From: Bacteroidia bacterium
GTDB lineage: Bacteria > Bacteroidota > Bacteroidia > J057
Reading direction: 5' to 3'
Length of the DNA: 64,000 nt
Assembly (NCBI GenBank): GCA_022760475.1
Contig: JALEFZ010000085.1
Span: forward strand, 1 to 64,000
Each line of letters opens with the position of its first letter. The stretch's first letter is position 1. Below the pieces are notes generated by a model that was not told the origin of the DNA, searched no databases, and saw nothing but the letters and a program-made list of their open reading frames with translations. Position numbers and translations under genes: made by a program. Below are positions 8,813 through 18,276 of this stretch, piece by piece.

Positions 8813-9980
8813 TCAAAGAAAAATATTGAACTTCAGGGTAAGGGCGTTGTTTTTAGCCTTTACCCTGCTTTTCCTTTTGCCCCTTTCCGCCCAAAAAAAT
8901 TCACCCAAAAGAGACCAACTCGAAAGAGAAATCCAGCTTACCGAAAAGTTGCTGGAAGATTCTCAGAACAAAGAAGGGGAAGCACTTGGTAAACTTCGCA
9001 TCCTTAATCGCCAAATTAAACTCAGGAAGAAACTCATTTCTCGTACACTTCTTAGCATCGAAACGGAGTCAAATAAAATCATCGAGCTGGACGGAATTAC
9101 AAGACAACTTGAGGAGGATGTGAAAGAAATGAGCCTTTCCTACAGTCGAATGGTTCAACTGAGCCAGAGAAACTATTTGGCTCAGAACTTTTGGCTAATG
9201 ATCTTAAGTTCTCGCAACATCACAGATGCCTATCACCGATTTACTTATTTCAGACAATTTTCGAATTTCAAAAGGCGCCAAATTGAAGCTATAAATAAAA
9301 CTGAAATCTACCTTCAAAGTAAATCGGAACAGCTCAAAGAAAGCATTGAAAAAAATCAAGGACTCCTATTGATAAAAGAGAATGAGAATGAAAAGCTGGC
9401 TGTCTCAGTCAAACGACAACAAAAGTTACTGAAAGATACCAAAAGACAGTCCAGGGTCATCAAAAACCGTCTGGCTATAAGAAAAGGGCGTTTAAAAAAA
9501 CTTATCAAGGAAGATCAGAATACTTTTTTGCTTAAGCCAGGTAATATTGATGATGAGTACGCCGAGAATTTTCGCAAAAGAAAAGGACTCCTGCCCTGGC
9601 CTATTCCTCCACAAAATGTAGTCATAACTAAACAATATGGGGAGGATGAGGACGAATTTGGAAACAGGGTTTTCAACGATGGCATCCATATGGCAAGCTC
9701 GCAGGGTCAGCCCGTTAAAGCTGTCTATTCAGGTAAGGTAACCGCTGTTACTCGACTACCAATGAGTGGGACTGTCATCATTTTGGAGCATGGAAAGTAT
9801 AGAACGGTTTATGCAAACTTGGTAAAGACTCATGTCAAAAAAGGGGATTTAGTATCTGAAAATCAAATACTTGGCTCAGTAAGGCAAGATCCCCGAACCG
9901 GAGAAAACTCATTCAACTTTTTGATCTACCTCATTCCTGACAAATTCCTCAACCCTGAGAGCTGGTTGTTGGACAAATAG
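8793..9980 (+). CDS. EnvC-like murein hydrolase activator, M23 family
   Basis: About 395 residues. The ATG at 8793 is preferred; a TTG at 8775 would add six residues, and both lie inside the end of the DUF4292 gene. After a membrane/signal segment (residues about 15-33, ending in SAQ) come long coiled-coil helices (about 40-250), typical of EnvC, and then a C-terminal LytM/M23 domain (about 275-390). That domain has degenerate metal ligands: the usual HxxxD is FNDGIHMASS and the usual HxH is not present as such, whereas EnvC-type activators also lack full zinc sites. The protein probably activates an amidase during septum splitting rather than cutting peptidoglycan itself (family knowledge plus inference). 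Confidence 0.87.
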   Translation: MKGSIIDQRKILNFRVRALFLAFTLLFLLPLSAQKNSPKRDQLEREIQLTEKLLEDSQNKEGEALGKLRILNRQIKLRKKLISRTLLSIETESNKIIELDGITRQLEEDVKEMSLSYSRMVQLSQRNYLAQNFWLMILSSRNITDAYHRFTYFRQFSNFKRRQIEAINKTEIYLQSKSEQLKESIEKNQGLLLIKENENEKLAVSVKRQQKLLKDTKRQSRVIKNRLAIRKGRLKKLIKEDQNTFLLKPGNIDDEYAENFRKRKGLLPWPIPPQNVVITKQYGEDEDEFGNRVFNDGIHMASSQGQPVKAVYSGKVTAVTRLPMSGTVIILEHGKYRTVYANLVKTHVKKGDLVSENQILGSVRQDPRTGENSFNFLIYLIPDKFLNPESWLLDK

Positions 9981-10154
9981 ATATATTCCCCTTAAAAACT
10001 CCCCGAATTCATTATTATACACATCCCAAGTTAGCCTTAGGCTTACTTTTTGTATCATAATCTTTTAGCTCGTTAAATCGTTAATAGAATAGGTAATTTA
10101 ATTTGGAGGAAATCTTCACATGTAATTTTTTCCATACAAATAAAGAGCTTCTTC

Positions 10155-11477
10155 ATGGAAAAAGGCTTAAGCATCCGACGACACCCGCTTCTTAACTCCT
10201 ATTTAGAAAAATGGAGCCAGGATAGTTCTGGGAAAATTGCACTGATTCAAGCAGAGCAGGGAAGGCAGTGGATGTATCGCCAACTCATGCAGCAAGTTGA
10301 TCACTTTACCGGACACCTTTGGAAGTCAGGCCTTCGTCCAGGAGACAGACTAGCCAGTTTCCTGGGAAACAAGATGGAAAACGTCGCCCTGATGTGGGCT
10401 TGTTGGAAAATCGGAATTGCTTTTGCCCCCCTTCAAAACAGGCACATCGCCAAGAATGCCCAGCAATTACTTGACACCATACAACCTTCCATGGCGGTGA
10501 TATCAGCTCAAACAGCCAAAATACTCCATGACCAAAGGGTTTTATTTGATGTAAGTCCTATTCAATGGAGAGAGTTTCACCAGAATAAAAAGGGAATTAT
10601 TGGTCTTTCAGGTCTGGACTACCTTGGGCCATATAAATTTTCATATCGGGAAGCCATTTTCAAGAAGAAAAAGCCTTGGCAAGACCTTGGTAATGAGATT
10701 CACAGTTGGAGACCGGCTTTGATTTTGTATCCCTATACCCAGTCGGACCATTTCGATCCGATGCTCATTTGCTTTGAGCATATCGCCGCACAGATCCATG
10801 CATTGGCAGACCTGACTAACCTGGACAAAAGGATCAAAACATTGGTAGTCCCTCCTTTGGAAACACCCGAATCAATCATCCTGAGTATGATTCTGCCCAT
10901 CATGCTTGGAGGCAGTGCAGTACTTACAGATGCCGACTCCACCCTCGAGTGGCAAAGCCTGGTAAGCAGGTACCATGTAAATACACTTTTTCCAAGGTCT
11001 ATTGAGGTTGAAAATATCCTTGAAGAAAAGAATCTCAGGCCAGAATGGTCATCTCTCAGCAAAATCTTTTACCCCTATCCAAAAGCAGATGCTGCTAGCA
11101 GGAGCAGCCTATTCTGTAAAAAGATTGGGGGCATAGTCTTCAAGGAAACAGGGGGCTATATGGCCTTACAACATCCCCGGTACTCCGAACTTTTCATTCC
11201 CCTCAGCCGAATCAGCATCAGGGAGTCTTTACATGAAAGTGGGAAGGATGGCCGCGAACTACAAGCAGGTGAAATAGGTGAAATATGTATCCATCCCCCA
11301 ATGGTTCATGGCGGATTGTTACAAAAAAATGGGGTCATTTCTCCAAAAGTTAGTCGAGAGGGAATTTTCTACACTGGCCTTAGGGGTAGCCTTTATAACA
11401 TGGATGACAAAATCTTCCTGAAGATCGAAGAGGAGGCTGCGGTACCCATGAACATGAGATGGAATCCCGCTGCATAA
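10155..11477 (+). CDS. Degenerate acyl-CoA synthetase/AMP-binding-like protein
   Basis: A 440-residue protein related to the N-terminal domain of adenylate-forming enzymes. Recognisable parts are the early motif LRPGDRLASFLGN...ENVALMWACWKIGIAFAPL (residues about 58-95), the GGSAVLTDAD region and a GEIGEICIHPPMVHGGL segment (about 375-391). The features needed for catalysis are missing. The Ser/Thr/Gly P-loop (usually TSGTTGxPKG) is replaced around residue 195 by ILYPYTQSDHFDP. The YxTGD motif is IFYTGLRGSL without the Asp. The C-terminal subdomain with the catalytic lysine is absent, and the protein stops about 100 residues short. The reading frame is intact, so this looks like a maintained pseudoenzyme rather than a fresh pseudogene. 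It stands alone upstream of mutL. Function unknown. Confidence 0.75.
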   Translation: MEKGLSIRRHPLLNSYLEKWSQDSSGKIALIQAEQGRQWMYRQLMQQVDHFTGHLWKSGLRPGDRLASFLGNKMENVALMWACWKIGIAFAPLQNRHIAKNAQQLLDTIQPSMAVISAQTAKILHDQRVLFDVSPIQWREFHQNKKGIIGLSGLDYLGPYKFSYREAIFKKKKPWQDLGNEIHSWRPALILYPYTQSDHFDPMLICFEHIAAQIHALADLTNLDKRIKTLVVPPLETPESIILSMILPIMLGGSAVLTDADSTLEWQSLVSRYHVNTLFPRSIEVENILEEKNLRPEWSSLSKIFYPYPKADAASRSSLFCKKIGGIVFKETGGYMALQHPRYSELFIPLSRISIRESLHESGKDGRELQAGEIGEICIHPPMVHGGLLQKNGVISPKVSREGIFYTGLRGSLYNMDDKIFLKIEEEAAVPMNMRWNPAA

Positions 11478-11526
11478 ATATGCCTTTCTCCTCACTAAAA
11501 AATTCAGCTTTTTGATTCCAAAAAAA

Positions 11527-11558
11527 TTGGAATTAGCCAGAGAATTAACCTATTTTTG
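11527..11558 (+). promoter_or_regulatory. Probable mutL promoter (Bacteroidota type)
   Basis: TATTTTTG at 11551-11558 fits the TAnnTTTG -7 box, with a TTG at 11527-11529 and a 21-bp spacer, which fits the -33 element. Transcription would start about 35-40 bp before the mutL ATG at 11602. Confidence 0.6.
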
Positions 11559-11601
11559 CCTGTTAGCGAAACAGTGAGAAGGATCATTTGGGCGAAGCTT
11601 C

Positions 11602-13425
11602 ATGCAACACATCATTCAATTACTTCCAGATGCCATTGCCAATCAGATAGCCGCAGGCGAGGTCGTCCAGCGACCAGCTTCGGTACTGAAAGAACTCCTG
11701 GAAAATGCGGTAGACGCCCATGCCAGCAGAATTGATGTTCTGATAAAAAATGCCGGTAAAGACCTGATACAGCTTACGGACAATGGCTCAGGAATGTCTG
11801 TAGGCGATGCAAGGATGGCTTTTGAAAGGCACGCCACCTCCAAAATACGTGTACAGGAAGATCTATCCCAGATACGGACACTTGGCTTCAGAGGTGAAGC
11901 CCTCGCCTCCATTGCAGCGGTTGCTCAAGTCAAGCTCAGGACCCGCCTCCAGGGGGAAGAACTCGGAACCGAGATAGACATTGAAGCCAGTGAAATCAAA
12001 AAGCAACAGCCCTGTGCCTGTCCAGCAGGATCTACTTTCCAGGTAAAGAATCTGTTTTTCAATGTTCCAGCAAGAAGGAATTTCCTCAAGTCCAATCCAG
12101 TAGAAACCAGACACCTACTCAATGAGTTTTTAAGGGTCGCTATCCCCCACCCTGAATTACACCTAACATTTACCCACAACGAAACAGAGGTTTATAACCT
12201 TCCTCCCCAAAGCCTGGAAGAAAGGCTGATCAGGATACATCATGAAAATCTTAGGGGACAACTGATTGAAGTAGAGGAATCTACTGGCTATGCCCGTTTT
12301 TCAGGCTACATAGGCAAACCCAGCGTCTACAGGAAAAATAGGGGTGAACAATATTTCTTCGTTAACCAACGCTTCATCAAGAGTAACTACCTCAACCATG
12401 CCATTGCCGGGGCTTTTGAAAACTTCATTCCAAAAGATACTTACCCCTTTTATGTCATTTTCATTGATATAGATCCTATCCACGTCGACATCAACATACA
12501 CCCGACCAAGACTGAGGTGAAATTTGATGACGAACATACCCTATATATTCTCCTTCAGGGCATGATCAAAAGAGGGCTGGCAGAAACTCACCAAATACCC
12601 TCTGATTTTTCAATCCCACAAGAAAAGTCAGGACATAATCCCATTTATCAGGAAATATACCAATCCCCAGATACCAAACTCCCAGGTAATAAACCCCTTA
12701 ATCCAAGAAAACCCAGCACCAAGCAAACAGATCTGGATTTCGGGAAATTGGGCCAGTCTGCCACCATCAAGGATTGGCAGAAGCTATATGCCCCTCCCAA
12801 GGCACCTGCCACTGTTGAGAAGAAAGCACCTAGCCTGATTGAAGAGGAACAGCCTGAGGAAACCTTCTACCAGGAATTCATCGGAAAATATATTTTGAGT
12901 TCCAGAAAGGGAGATCTGATTGTTGTGGATAAGCAACTGGCACATCAAAGGGTTCTCTATGAAAAGTTCCTGAAAGCCAAAGACGGTAAAAACCTTCCCT
13001 CCCAACAATTGTTATTTCCTCAGACGGTTGAGTTTTCTCCAATAAATTTTGAAGCCATTCGTCTGGTAGAGGAGGTCTTGTTGAAGCTGGGATTTGAAAT
13101 AAAGGAGTTTGGAACAAATACACTGATAATTTATGGGACTCCGAGTGGGATCATGAATACTAGTGTGAAAGAAATCCTTGAACAGATTTTGGAGGAGGTT
13201 AAGCAAACAGACCAATCCCAAATTGCTGAAAGGCTGTTTTCGGACGTGGCCAAGACTGTTGCTTATCGTTGCGCCATCACTTCCAGGAAAAAATTAAGTA
13301 TCTTGGAAATGAAAAATTTGATTACAGAACTATTTGAATGTGAGGTACCGGGTTTTTCCCCATCAGGAAAACCCACCTTCAAAAAAATTGAAGGGAAGGA
13401 ACTAGAGGAATTTTTTAGATCATGA
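11602..13425 (+). CDS. mutL: DNA mismatch repair protein MutL
   Basis: A 607-residue MutL. The N-terminal GHKL ATPase is unmistakable: IAAGEVVQRP, ELLENAVDA (Mg/ATP Asn), DNGSGM and TLGFRGEAL (residues about 14-100), then the S5-like domain with FFNVPARRNF and HPTKTEVKF. A proline/lysine-rich linker of about 100 residues leads to the C-terminal dimerisation domain. The C-terminal metal-binding endonuclease motif DQHAxxExxxYE is replaced by VDKQLAHQRVLYEKF, so the nicking activity may be lost or altered; this is also common in Bacteroidota MutL. It acts with MutS, which is not in this window. The stop overlaps the rhomboid start by 4 bp. Confidence 0.97.
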   Translation: MQHIIQLLPDAIANQIAAGEVVQRPASVLKELLENAVDAHASRIDVLIKNAGKDLIQLTDNGSGMSVGDARMAFERHATSKIRVQEDLSQIRTLGFRGEALASIAAVAQVKLRTRLQGEELGTEIDIEASEIKKQQPCACPAGSTFQVKNLFFNVPARRNFLKSNPVETRHLLNEFLRVAIPHPELHLTFTHNETEVYNLPPQSLEERLIRIHHENLRGQLIEVEESTGYARFSGYIGKPSVYRKNRGEQYFFVNQRFIKSNYLNHAIAGAFENFIPKDTYPFYVIFIDIDPIHVDINIHPTKTEVKFDDEHTLYILLQGMIKRGLAETHQIPSDFSIPQEKSGHNPIYQEIYQSPDTKLPGNKPLNPRKPSTKQTDLDFGKLGQSATIKDWQKLYAPPKAPATVEKKAPSLIEEEQPEETFYQEFIGKYILSSRKGDLIVVDKQLAHQRVLYEKFLKAKDGKNLPSQQLLFPQTVEFSPINFEAIRLVEEVLLKLGFEIKEFGTNTLIIYGTPSGIMNTSVKEILEQILEEVKQTDQSQIAERLFSDVAKTVAYRCAITSRKKLSILEMKNLITELFECEVPGFSPSGKPTFKKIEGKELEEFFRS

Positions 13426-14081
13426 TGAATCAATTGAGACTTACGCCTGTAGTATTGAGGCTTTTGATACTGAACGTGGCTATTACTTTCTTTTTCGCAA
13501 TATTTAAGAGCAACGAATTTATTGCAGACATTTTCTTCGATTACTTTCTTCTTTGGAAGATTGATATCCTCCAATACAATCCCGGCAATATGGGTCGAAG
13601 TTTATTTCACCCTGTTCAGCTGGTAAGCCATTTTTTCTCTCATTCGCTTTCGGATATGGGACACCTGTTGTTCAACATGCTCTCATTGATTTTTTTCGGT
13701 CCTTTTCTTGAAGAAGTATTGCGTTCAAAAAGATTTTTGAGGTTTTACCTTTTCTGTGGCCTTGTTGGTGGATTACTTGTTACCTTATTTGATCCCAGTC
13801 CAAACCCAGTTTTAGGAGCTTCTGGTGCCCTATTTGGCGTGGGAATGGCCTTTGCGTTTTATGCCCCCGAGCACAGAATCAGCTTGTTGTTCCTCCCTTT
13901 TTCTTTCAAAGCAAGAGAATTAATGATTGGATTGACAGTCATTTCAGCTGCCTTTGTACTAATGGATGTGGCTGATATAGATGGAGGCCAAGGCAATATT
14001 TCGCACTTTGGGCACCTATCGGGGGTAGCAGCTGCAGCTCTTTATTTTCAAATAGAGAAGTATTTACCCTTCAAGGATTAA
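13422..14081 (+). CDS. Rhomboid family intramembrane serine protease
   Basis: A 219-residue polytopic membrane protease. The catalytic serine lies in GASGALFG (Ser134) in the fourth membrane segment. The catalytic histidine is in ISHFGHLSG (His195, less likely His198) in the sixth. The conserved loop His-Asn region GHLLFNMLSLIFFG (about 80-93) is also present. Six hydrophobic segments fit the basic rhomboid core. It starts in an ATGA overlap with mutL, which suggests translational coupling. The substrate is unknown. A second, probably inactive, rhomboid-fold gene follows 159 bp downstream. Confidence 0.93.
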   Translation: MMNQLRLTPVVLRLLILNVAITFFFAIFKSNEFIADIFFDYFLLWKIDILQYNPGNMGRSLFHPVQLVSHFFSHSLSDMGHLLFNMLSLIFFGPFLEEVLRSKRFLRFYLFCGLVGGLLVTLFDPSPNPVLGASGALFGVGMAFAFYAPEHRISLLFLPFSFKARELMIGLTVISAAFVLMDVADIDGGQGNISHFGHLSGVAAAALYFQIEKYLPFKD

Positions 14082-14240
14082 AATAGCTATTCGACTGACG
14101 AAACTTATTTGATTGTTGTGGGTTAAATTCATTAATTCAGATAATTAGAAAAACCAATTCAAATGTTTTAGGCTGGATATTAAAAAAGTGAAGTTTTATT
14201 TTCCTCTATTGTCTGGCCTCATTTCTGCTTAATTTTAAAC

Positions 14241-15335
14241 ATGAACCTTAGGACGCAGATACAGCAATTTCTGAGCAGGTACCAAACGACTGGATGGCTT
14301 ATCCTCTTGATGGGAACAGGATTTTTAATTGAGATCCTGCTCATTTTAGTAGTAGGAGCCGTAGCAGATAGAGAAATTGCCTTCAAGGTAGTAGATAGCC
14401 TTGCCTTACCTACCAACTTCAAAGATCTGGTTTACCAGCCGTGGAGCATAATCACTTATCCATTTTTCCCGGTACTTGAAGGGTTCAGGTTCTTCAGTTT
14501 CCTGATTACGGGCTTTATTTTATGGACTTTTGGAAGGATTCACCAACAACTCCTGGGTGATGACAGAACCCGAAGAATGGTCATCCTGGCCATCCCGTTG
14601 ATTGCCCTGCTTACCATTAGTACTACCAGCATCATTGGATTTTATTATGATGGAGCGTCAAAGGATGCTGCCCTTACCCGAACTACCCAAACAGATACAA
14701 AGGGTGCTGATAGTAGCCTTGTAGAACGATCACTTGATGAACAGGACAAGGATGATGCTCAAAGCACGGAAGAAAATTCAGAGGAAAATCCTAAGCGAAA
14801 AGGGATAGAAGTAGCTCCAAAATACCTGGCTTATGTCTCAGGAATGATGGCCATAGTACTTCTCATGGTCATTTCATGTATCACACTGGTCCCAGAGTAT
14901 CCGGTTCAGCTTTTTTTATTTGGGAATGTAAAGATCGTCTATATTGGGATCATCCTATTCATTCTAGAGCTTGCATTTGCAGCCTTTGCTACTCCCTTGG
15001 CCATTTCATATGCTTTTGGTGGATTGCTTGGATTCGGCTTCGTATATAGCCTGAGAAGGGGTACCGACATCACAGAAATTATTTGGAATTATTATACCCA
15101 AAAGCCAGATAGGGGTAGTAAAACAAGAAAAATGGAGGTGAAACCTGGCGGTGCCAAGCAAACTATTGGCAAAAATAGGAAACCTTCTACCGACAAAAAG
15201 GGTAAAATCCCAGAGGAAATCATAGATAACATCCTGGATAAGATATCAGAATCAGGATATGAGAGCCTGAGTAGAGAAGAAAAAGAACTCCTTTACAAAG
15301 CCTCTACCCAAAAGGAAGATGAAAAACGCGATTAA
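14241..15335 (+). CDS. Rhomboid-like membrane protein, probably catalytically inactive
   Basis: A 364-residue membrane protein with the layout of Bacteroidota rhomboid relatives. Hydrophobic segments occur at about residues 18-40, 75-95, 110-135, 200-222, 232-252 and 253-270. The fourth contains YVSGMMAIVL where an active rhomboid has GASGA, so the serine may remain but the oxyanion glycine context is changed. The sixth has ISYAFGGLLG where the active neighbour has ISHFGHLSG, so the catalytic histidine appears to be Tyr. An acidic, Asp/Glu/Ser/Thr-rich insertion of about 55 residues (about 135-190) precedes the fourth helix. The C terminus ends in the motif ILDKISESGYESLSREEKEL, which is common at the tail of these proteins (DUF6576-like). 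Overlaps the next gene by 17 bp. Confidence 0.72.
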   Translation: MNLRTQIQQFLSRYQTTGWLILLMGTGFLIEILLILVVGAVADREIAFKVVDSLALPTNFKDLVYQPWSIITYPFFPVLEGFRFFSFLITGFILWTFGRIHQQLLGDDRTRRMVILAIPLIALLTISTTSIIGFYYDGASKDAALTRTTQTDTKGADSSLVERSLDEQDKDDAQSTEENSEENPKRKGIEVAPKYLAYVSGMMAIVLLMVISCITLVPEYPVQLFLFGNVKIVYIGIILFILELAFAAFATPLAISYAFGGLLGFGFVYSLRRGTDITEIIWNYYTQKPDRGSKTRKMEVKPGGAKQTIGKNRKPSTDKKGKIPEEIIDNILDKISESGYESLSREEKELLYKASTQKEDEKRD

Positions 15336-16377
15336 GAAAATCGGCATTGGAATAGCGGTGATATTGTATATCATCCCCCTGCTTGCGAGCATCCTTGGCG
15401 TCTTGGCGCCCTATCTTCCCGTTGGTTTCCTTACCTTCGCTCAAATGATTCCTCCCTCGCTTAGTTTGCTAAGCCTTATCAATCTACTTTTCTTTCTATT
15501 TTTCATAACCAGATCCATCAGGTGGGGAATCGTTTCTGCAATTGCCATGGGACTTACCCTTTGGACAGCTTCTCAAGAAGTTAAGCCCTTTAGTAAGGCT
15601 GGGGAAGAGCCTACTCATTCTCATCTAAAAGTTGTATCGCTGAATGTAGCTGGATTTGCATTCGAAGCCGATAATGTAGATAAAGTTGCAAGCCTCCTAA
15701 AAGAGATTGATGCAGATGTAATTACGCTGCAGGAATTCAGGTACCATAAACTTGACAAAGCTCAATTCGCATTGGGACACATTGCTAAAGCTTTGCAGAT
15801 CGACTACTTTAGATTCGATCACAGGCCGGGTAACCTCCATGGAGCAGCTACATTCTCAAAATATCCCATTGTACAGGTGGATACCCTCTTCATGAGCAGG
15901 GGACAAATCAATACAGGCATAATTTCCACCATTGAATCTCCCATTGGCAAAGTGGGAGTTGCGAATATTCACCTTACGTCTTATGGCATTAAGCCCAAAT
16001 TGATCAAGGACAAATCCTACTGGGAAAAGGCCAAAGAACTGTATAAGCATGGAATCAAAGTAGTAAAAGACCAACAGGATAAGGTCGATCAGGTATTAGA
16101 AAAGACCAAATCATACCCTTACCCTTTGGTAGTTGCTGGAGACCTTAATGCTGCGCCACATTCAAGAATAGTTCACCACTTCAGAAAAAGATTTCAGGAC
16201 AGCTTCATTGAGCAAGGTGCCGGAAGTGGTTTCACTTATCCGATTTGGGGCCCTTATGGCCTTCGAATCGATTATCAATTTGCCGGAGAAGAGTTGCAGA
16301 TCCATTCTCACGAAATAGTCAGAAAGCCCGTTTCTGACCACTATCCGGTCGTAGTCTGTTACAGCCTTAATCCCTAG
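15319..16377 (+). CDS. Membrane-anchored endonuclease/exonuclease/phosphatase (EEP) family protein
   Basis: A 352-residue protein. The first about 95 residues hold three hydrophobic segments, and the EEP domain covers about 103-350. Its metal and catalytic motifs are visible: VVSLNVAGF (Asn), ITLQEF (Glu metal ligand), ASHxx-type loop GAATFSKYPIV, VVAGDLNAAPHS (Asp/Asn) and KPVSDHYPVV (Asp-His). Family members with this membrane layout hydrolyse phosphodiesters or phospholipid-like substrates at the membrane surface; the true substrate cannot be read from sequence. The start overlaps the preceding rhomboid-like gene by 17 bp, so the two are translationally linked. Confidence 0.9.
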   Translation: MKNAIKKIGIGIAVILYIIPLLASILGVLAPYLPVGFLTFAQMIPPSLSLLSLINLLFFLFFITRSIRWGIVSAIAMGLTLWTASQEVKPFSKAGEEPTHSHLKVVSLNVAGFAFEADNVDKVASLLKEIDADVITLQEFRYHKLDKAQFALGHIAKALQIDYFRFDHRPGNLHGAATFSKYPIVQVDTLFMSRGQINTGIISTIESPIGKVGVANIHLTSYGIKPKLIKDKSYWEKAKELYKHGIKVVKDQQDKVDQVLEKTKSYPYPLVVAGDLNAAPHSRIVHHFRKRFQDSFIEQGAGSGFTYPIWGPYGLRIDYQFAGEELQIHSHEIVRKPVSDHYPVVVCYSLNP

Positions 16378-16466
16378 GGCAATTTCAAAATCCATATTTC
16401 TGAACACCCCCTTCAAACTTTATCCTTTTCGAAGGCATAATCTTTATTTTTCCATGCAAGCATTTA

Positions 16467-16474
16467 TATCTTTG
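16467..16474 (+). promoter_or_regulatory. cysS promoter -7 box
   Basis: TATCTTTG fits TAnnTTTG, 18 bp before the cysS ATG. The -33 TTG element is not clear, so only the -7 box is called. Confidence 0.5.
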
Positions 16475-16491
16475 CACAACAATTTTATCCC

Positions 16492-18105
16492 ATGAAGGAA
16501 TTACATGTTTTCAATTCTTTAAGCAGACAAAAAGAATTATTCACTCCCATCAACCCTCCCTTTGTGGGTATGTATGTGTGCGGCCCTACCGTTTATGGAC
16601 CTGCCCACCTGGGACACGCTCGATCTGCCATTACCTTTGACATCGTTTTTCGATATTTGAAGTTCCTTGGCTACAAGGTTCGATATGTTCGAAACATAAC
16701 TGATGTAGGACACCTGGTAAACGATGCAGATGCAGGAGAAAGCAAAATCGAAAAGCAAGCCCGTCTCGAGAGGTTGGAACCCATGGAAGTAGCCCAGAGA
16801 TACTACAATAGCTACATTGAGGACTTAACAGCATTGAATCTCCAGAGGCCAAGCATAGAACCCAGAGCAACTGGCCATATTACCGAACAGATTGAGGCGG
16901 TTGAGGCCATCCTTGCGAATGGATACGCCTATGAATCAAATGGCTCGGTCTATTTTGATGTGGCTAAATACAACGAGGACTATCAATACGGTAAACTTTC
17001 AGGTCGAGACCTTGAAAACATCCTCAATACCTCAAGAGAAAACCTGGTAGGCCAGGAAGGAAAACGCAATCCTGCGGACTTTGCGATTTGGAAGAAGGCA
17101 GATCCAGAGCACATTATGAGGTGGAACTCACCCTGGGGCGAAGGATTTCCAGGCTGGCACATTGAGTGCACCGTGATGAGTACCAAATACCTAGGAACCA
17201 AATACGACATCCACGGAGGTGGAATGGACTTGCTCTTTCCTCATCATGAGGCAGAAATTGCGCAATCCAATGCATGCAACCATCACCTTGATACAGATGA
17301 CAGAGATGAAGCTAAATACTGGCTTCACAACAACATGATTACCTACGAAGGCAAAAAGATGGGCAAATCCCTAGGAAATGCCATCAACTTGAGGGGCTTT
17401 TTCTCTGGAATCCACTGGACCAAACTTCAAGACCACATGACAGTCAAGGAAGGAATGGAACTTCGTGATGCACAAGATGAAGATGGAGAAAACTTCAAGG
17501 AGATCAACCTGCTTAGCCAGGCCTATACTCCTATGACCATACGCTTTTTCATCCTTCAGGCCCATTACAGGTCTACCCTGGACTTCTCAAACGAAGCCCT
17601 TCAGGCAACTGAGAAAGCCTTAAAAAGGATGAATGAGGCAATCAAAAGGCTACAGGGAATTTCCCATAAAGGGAAAATGCTGGCCATCAATGAAGAATTT
17701 GAGAAAAATCTGTCCAGTTTCCTCGAAGATGTAAAAGAGGAGTTGAATGATGATTTTAATACAGCAAGGGTAATTGCGAGGATGTTTGACACCCTCAGTG
17801 TCATCAACCAATTGTACAAAGAGAGTAAAAATATCTTTGCCGTAAATCCAGATACCTTTGATAAGTTCCGAAATGACTTCCTCGCAGTATACCAAGACAT
17901 CCTGGGACTTCGTGCAGAATCAGAGGAAGCAGAAGAGTCTAATGACCTGCTTGATGGCGTTATGCAGTTGTTAATCGCCCTTCGTGGAGACGCCCGGAAG
18001 GAAAAAAATTGGGCCATGTCCGATACCATTCGGGATGAACTTGCCAAACTAAGCGTGAAACTGGAAGATAGTGCAAAGGGAACCGATTGGTTTCTAGATA
18101 AATAG
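16492..18105 (+). CDS. cysS: Cysteinyl-tRNA synthetase
   Basis: A 537-residue class I aminoacyl-tRNA synthetase (EC 6.1.1.16). Motifs: the zinc-binding start MYVCGPTVYGPAHLGHARS, which contains the HIGH-like signature; GWHIECTVMS with the second zinc Cys; HHEAEIAQSNA; and the KMSKS-like loop KKMGKSLGN. The C-terminal 170 residues form the helical anticodon-recognition domain. An insertion near residues 300-340, rich in Asp/Glu, lengthens the protein beyond the E. coli enzyme (461 residues), which is common in Bacteroidota. The start is 18 bp after a -7 box, and a strong terminator follows, so the gene is monocistronic. Confidence 0.98.
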   Translation: MKELHVFNSLSRQKELFTPINPPFVGMYVCGPTVYGPAHLGHARSAITFDIVFRYLKFLGYKVRYVRNITDVGHLVNDADAGESKIEKQARLERLEPMEVAQRYYNSYIEDLTALNLQRPSIEPRATGHITEQIEAVEAILANGYAYESNGSVYFDVAKYNEDYQYGKLSGRDLENILNTSRENLVGQEGKRNPADFAIWKKADPEHIMRWNSPWGEGFPGWHIECTVMSTKYLGTKYDIHGGGMDLLFPHHEAEIAQSNACNHHLDTDDRDEAKYWLHNNMITYEGKKMGKSLGNAINLRGFFSGIHWTKLQDHMTVKEGMELRDAQDEDGENFKEINLLSQAYTPMTIRFFILQAHYRSTLDFSNEALQATEKALKRMNEAIKRLQGISHKGKMLAINEEFEKNLSSFLEDVKEELNDDFNTARVIARMFDTLSVINQLYKESKNIFAVNPDTFDKFRNDFLAVYQDILGLRAESEEAEESNDLLDGVMQLLIALRGDARKEKNWAMSDTIRDELAKLSVKLEDSAKGTDWFLDK

Positions 18106-18130
18106 CCCTATCAAAGCCTTTGATTAACAT

Positions 18131-18170
18131 ACTTCTCACAGGATCAATCTCTTGTGAGAAGTTTTTTTTG
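18131..18170 (+). terminator. Rho-independent terminator after cysS
   Basis: Perfect 10-bp stem ACTTCTCACA (18131-18140) with TGTGAGAAGT (18153-18162), a 12-nt loop and a run of eight T's. Confidence 0.93.
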
Positions 18171-18276
18171 ATCGTTTTGATAAATATCTATAAAGTCTCA
18201 AACATACTTCTACCGTCAGACAGGCTTTTTTTTATGAATATTTCCTAAAATCCCCTGCTCTGGCTAATTTGCCATT

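Noticed and set aside
17601-18047. 148-codon open frame antisense to cysS
   Set aside because: Ser-rich shadow of the cysS helical domain.
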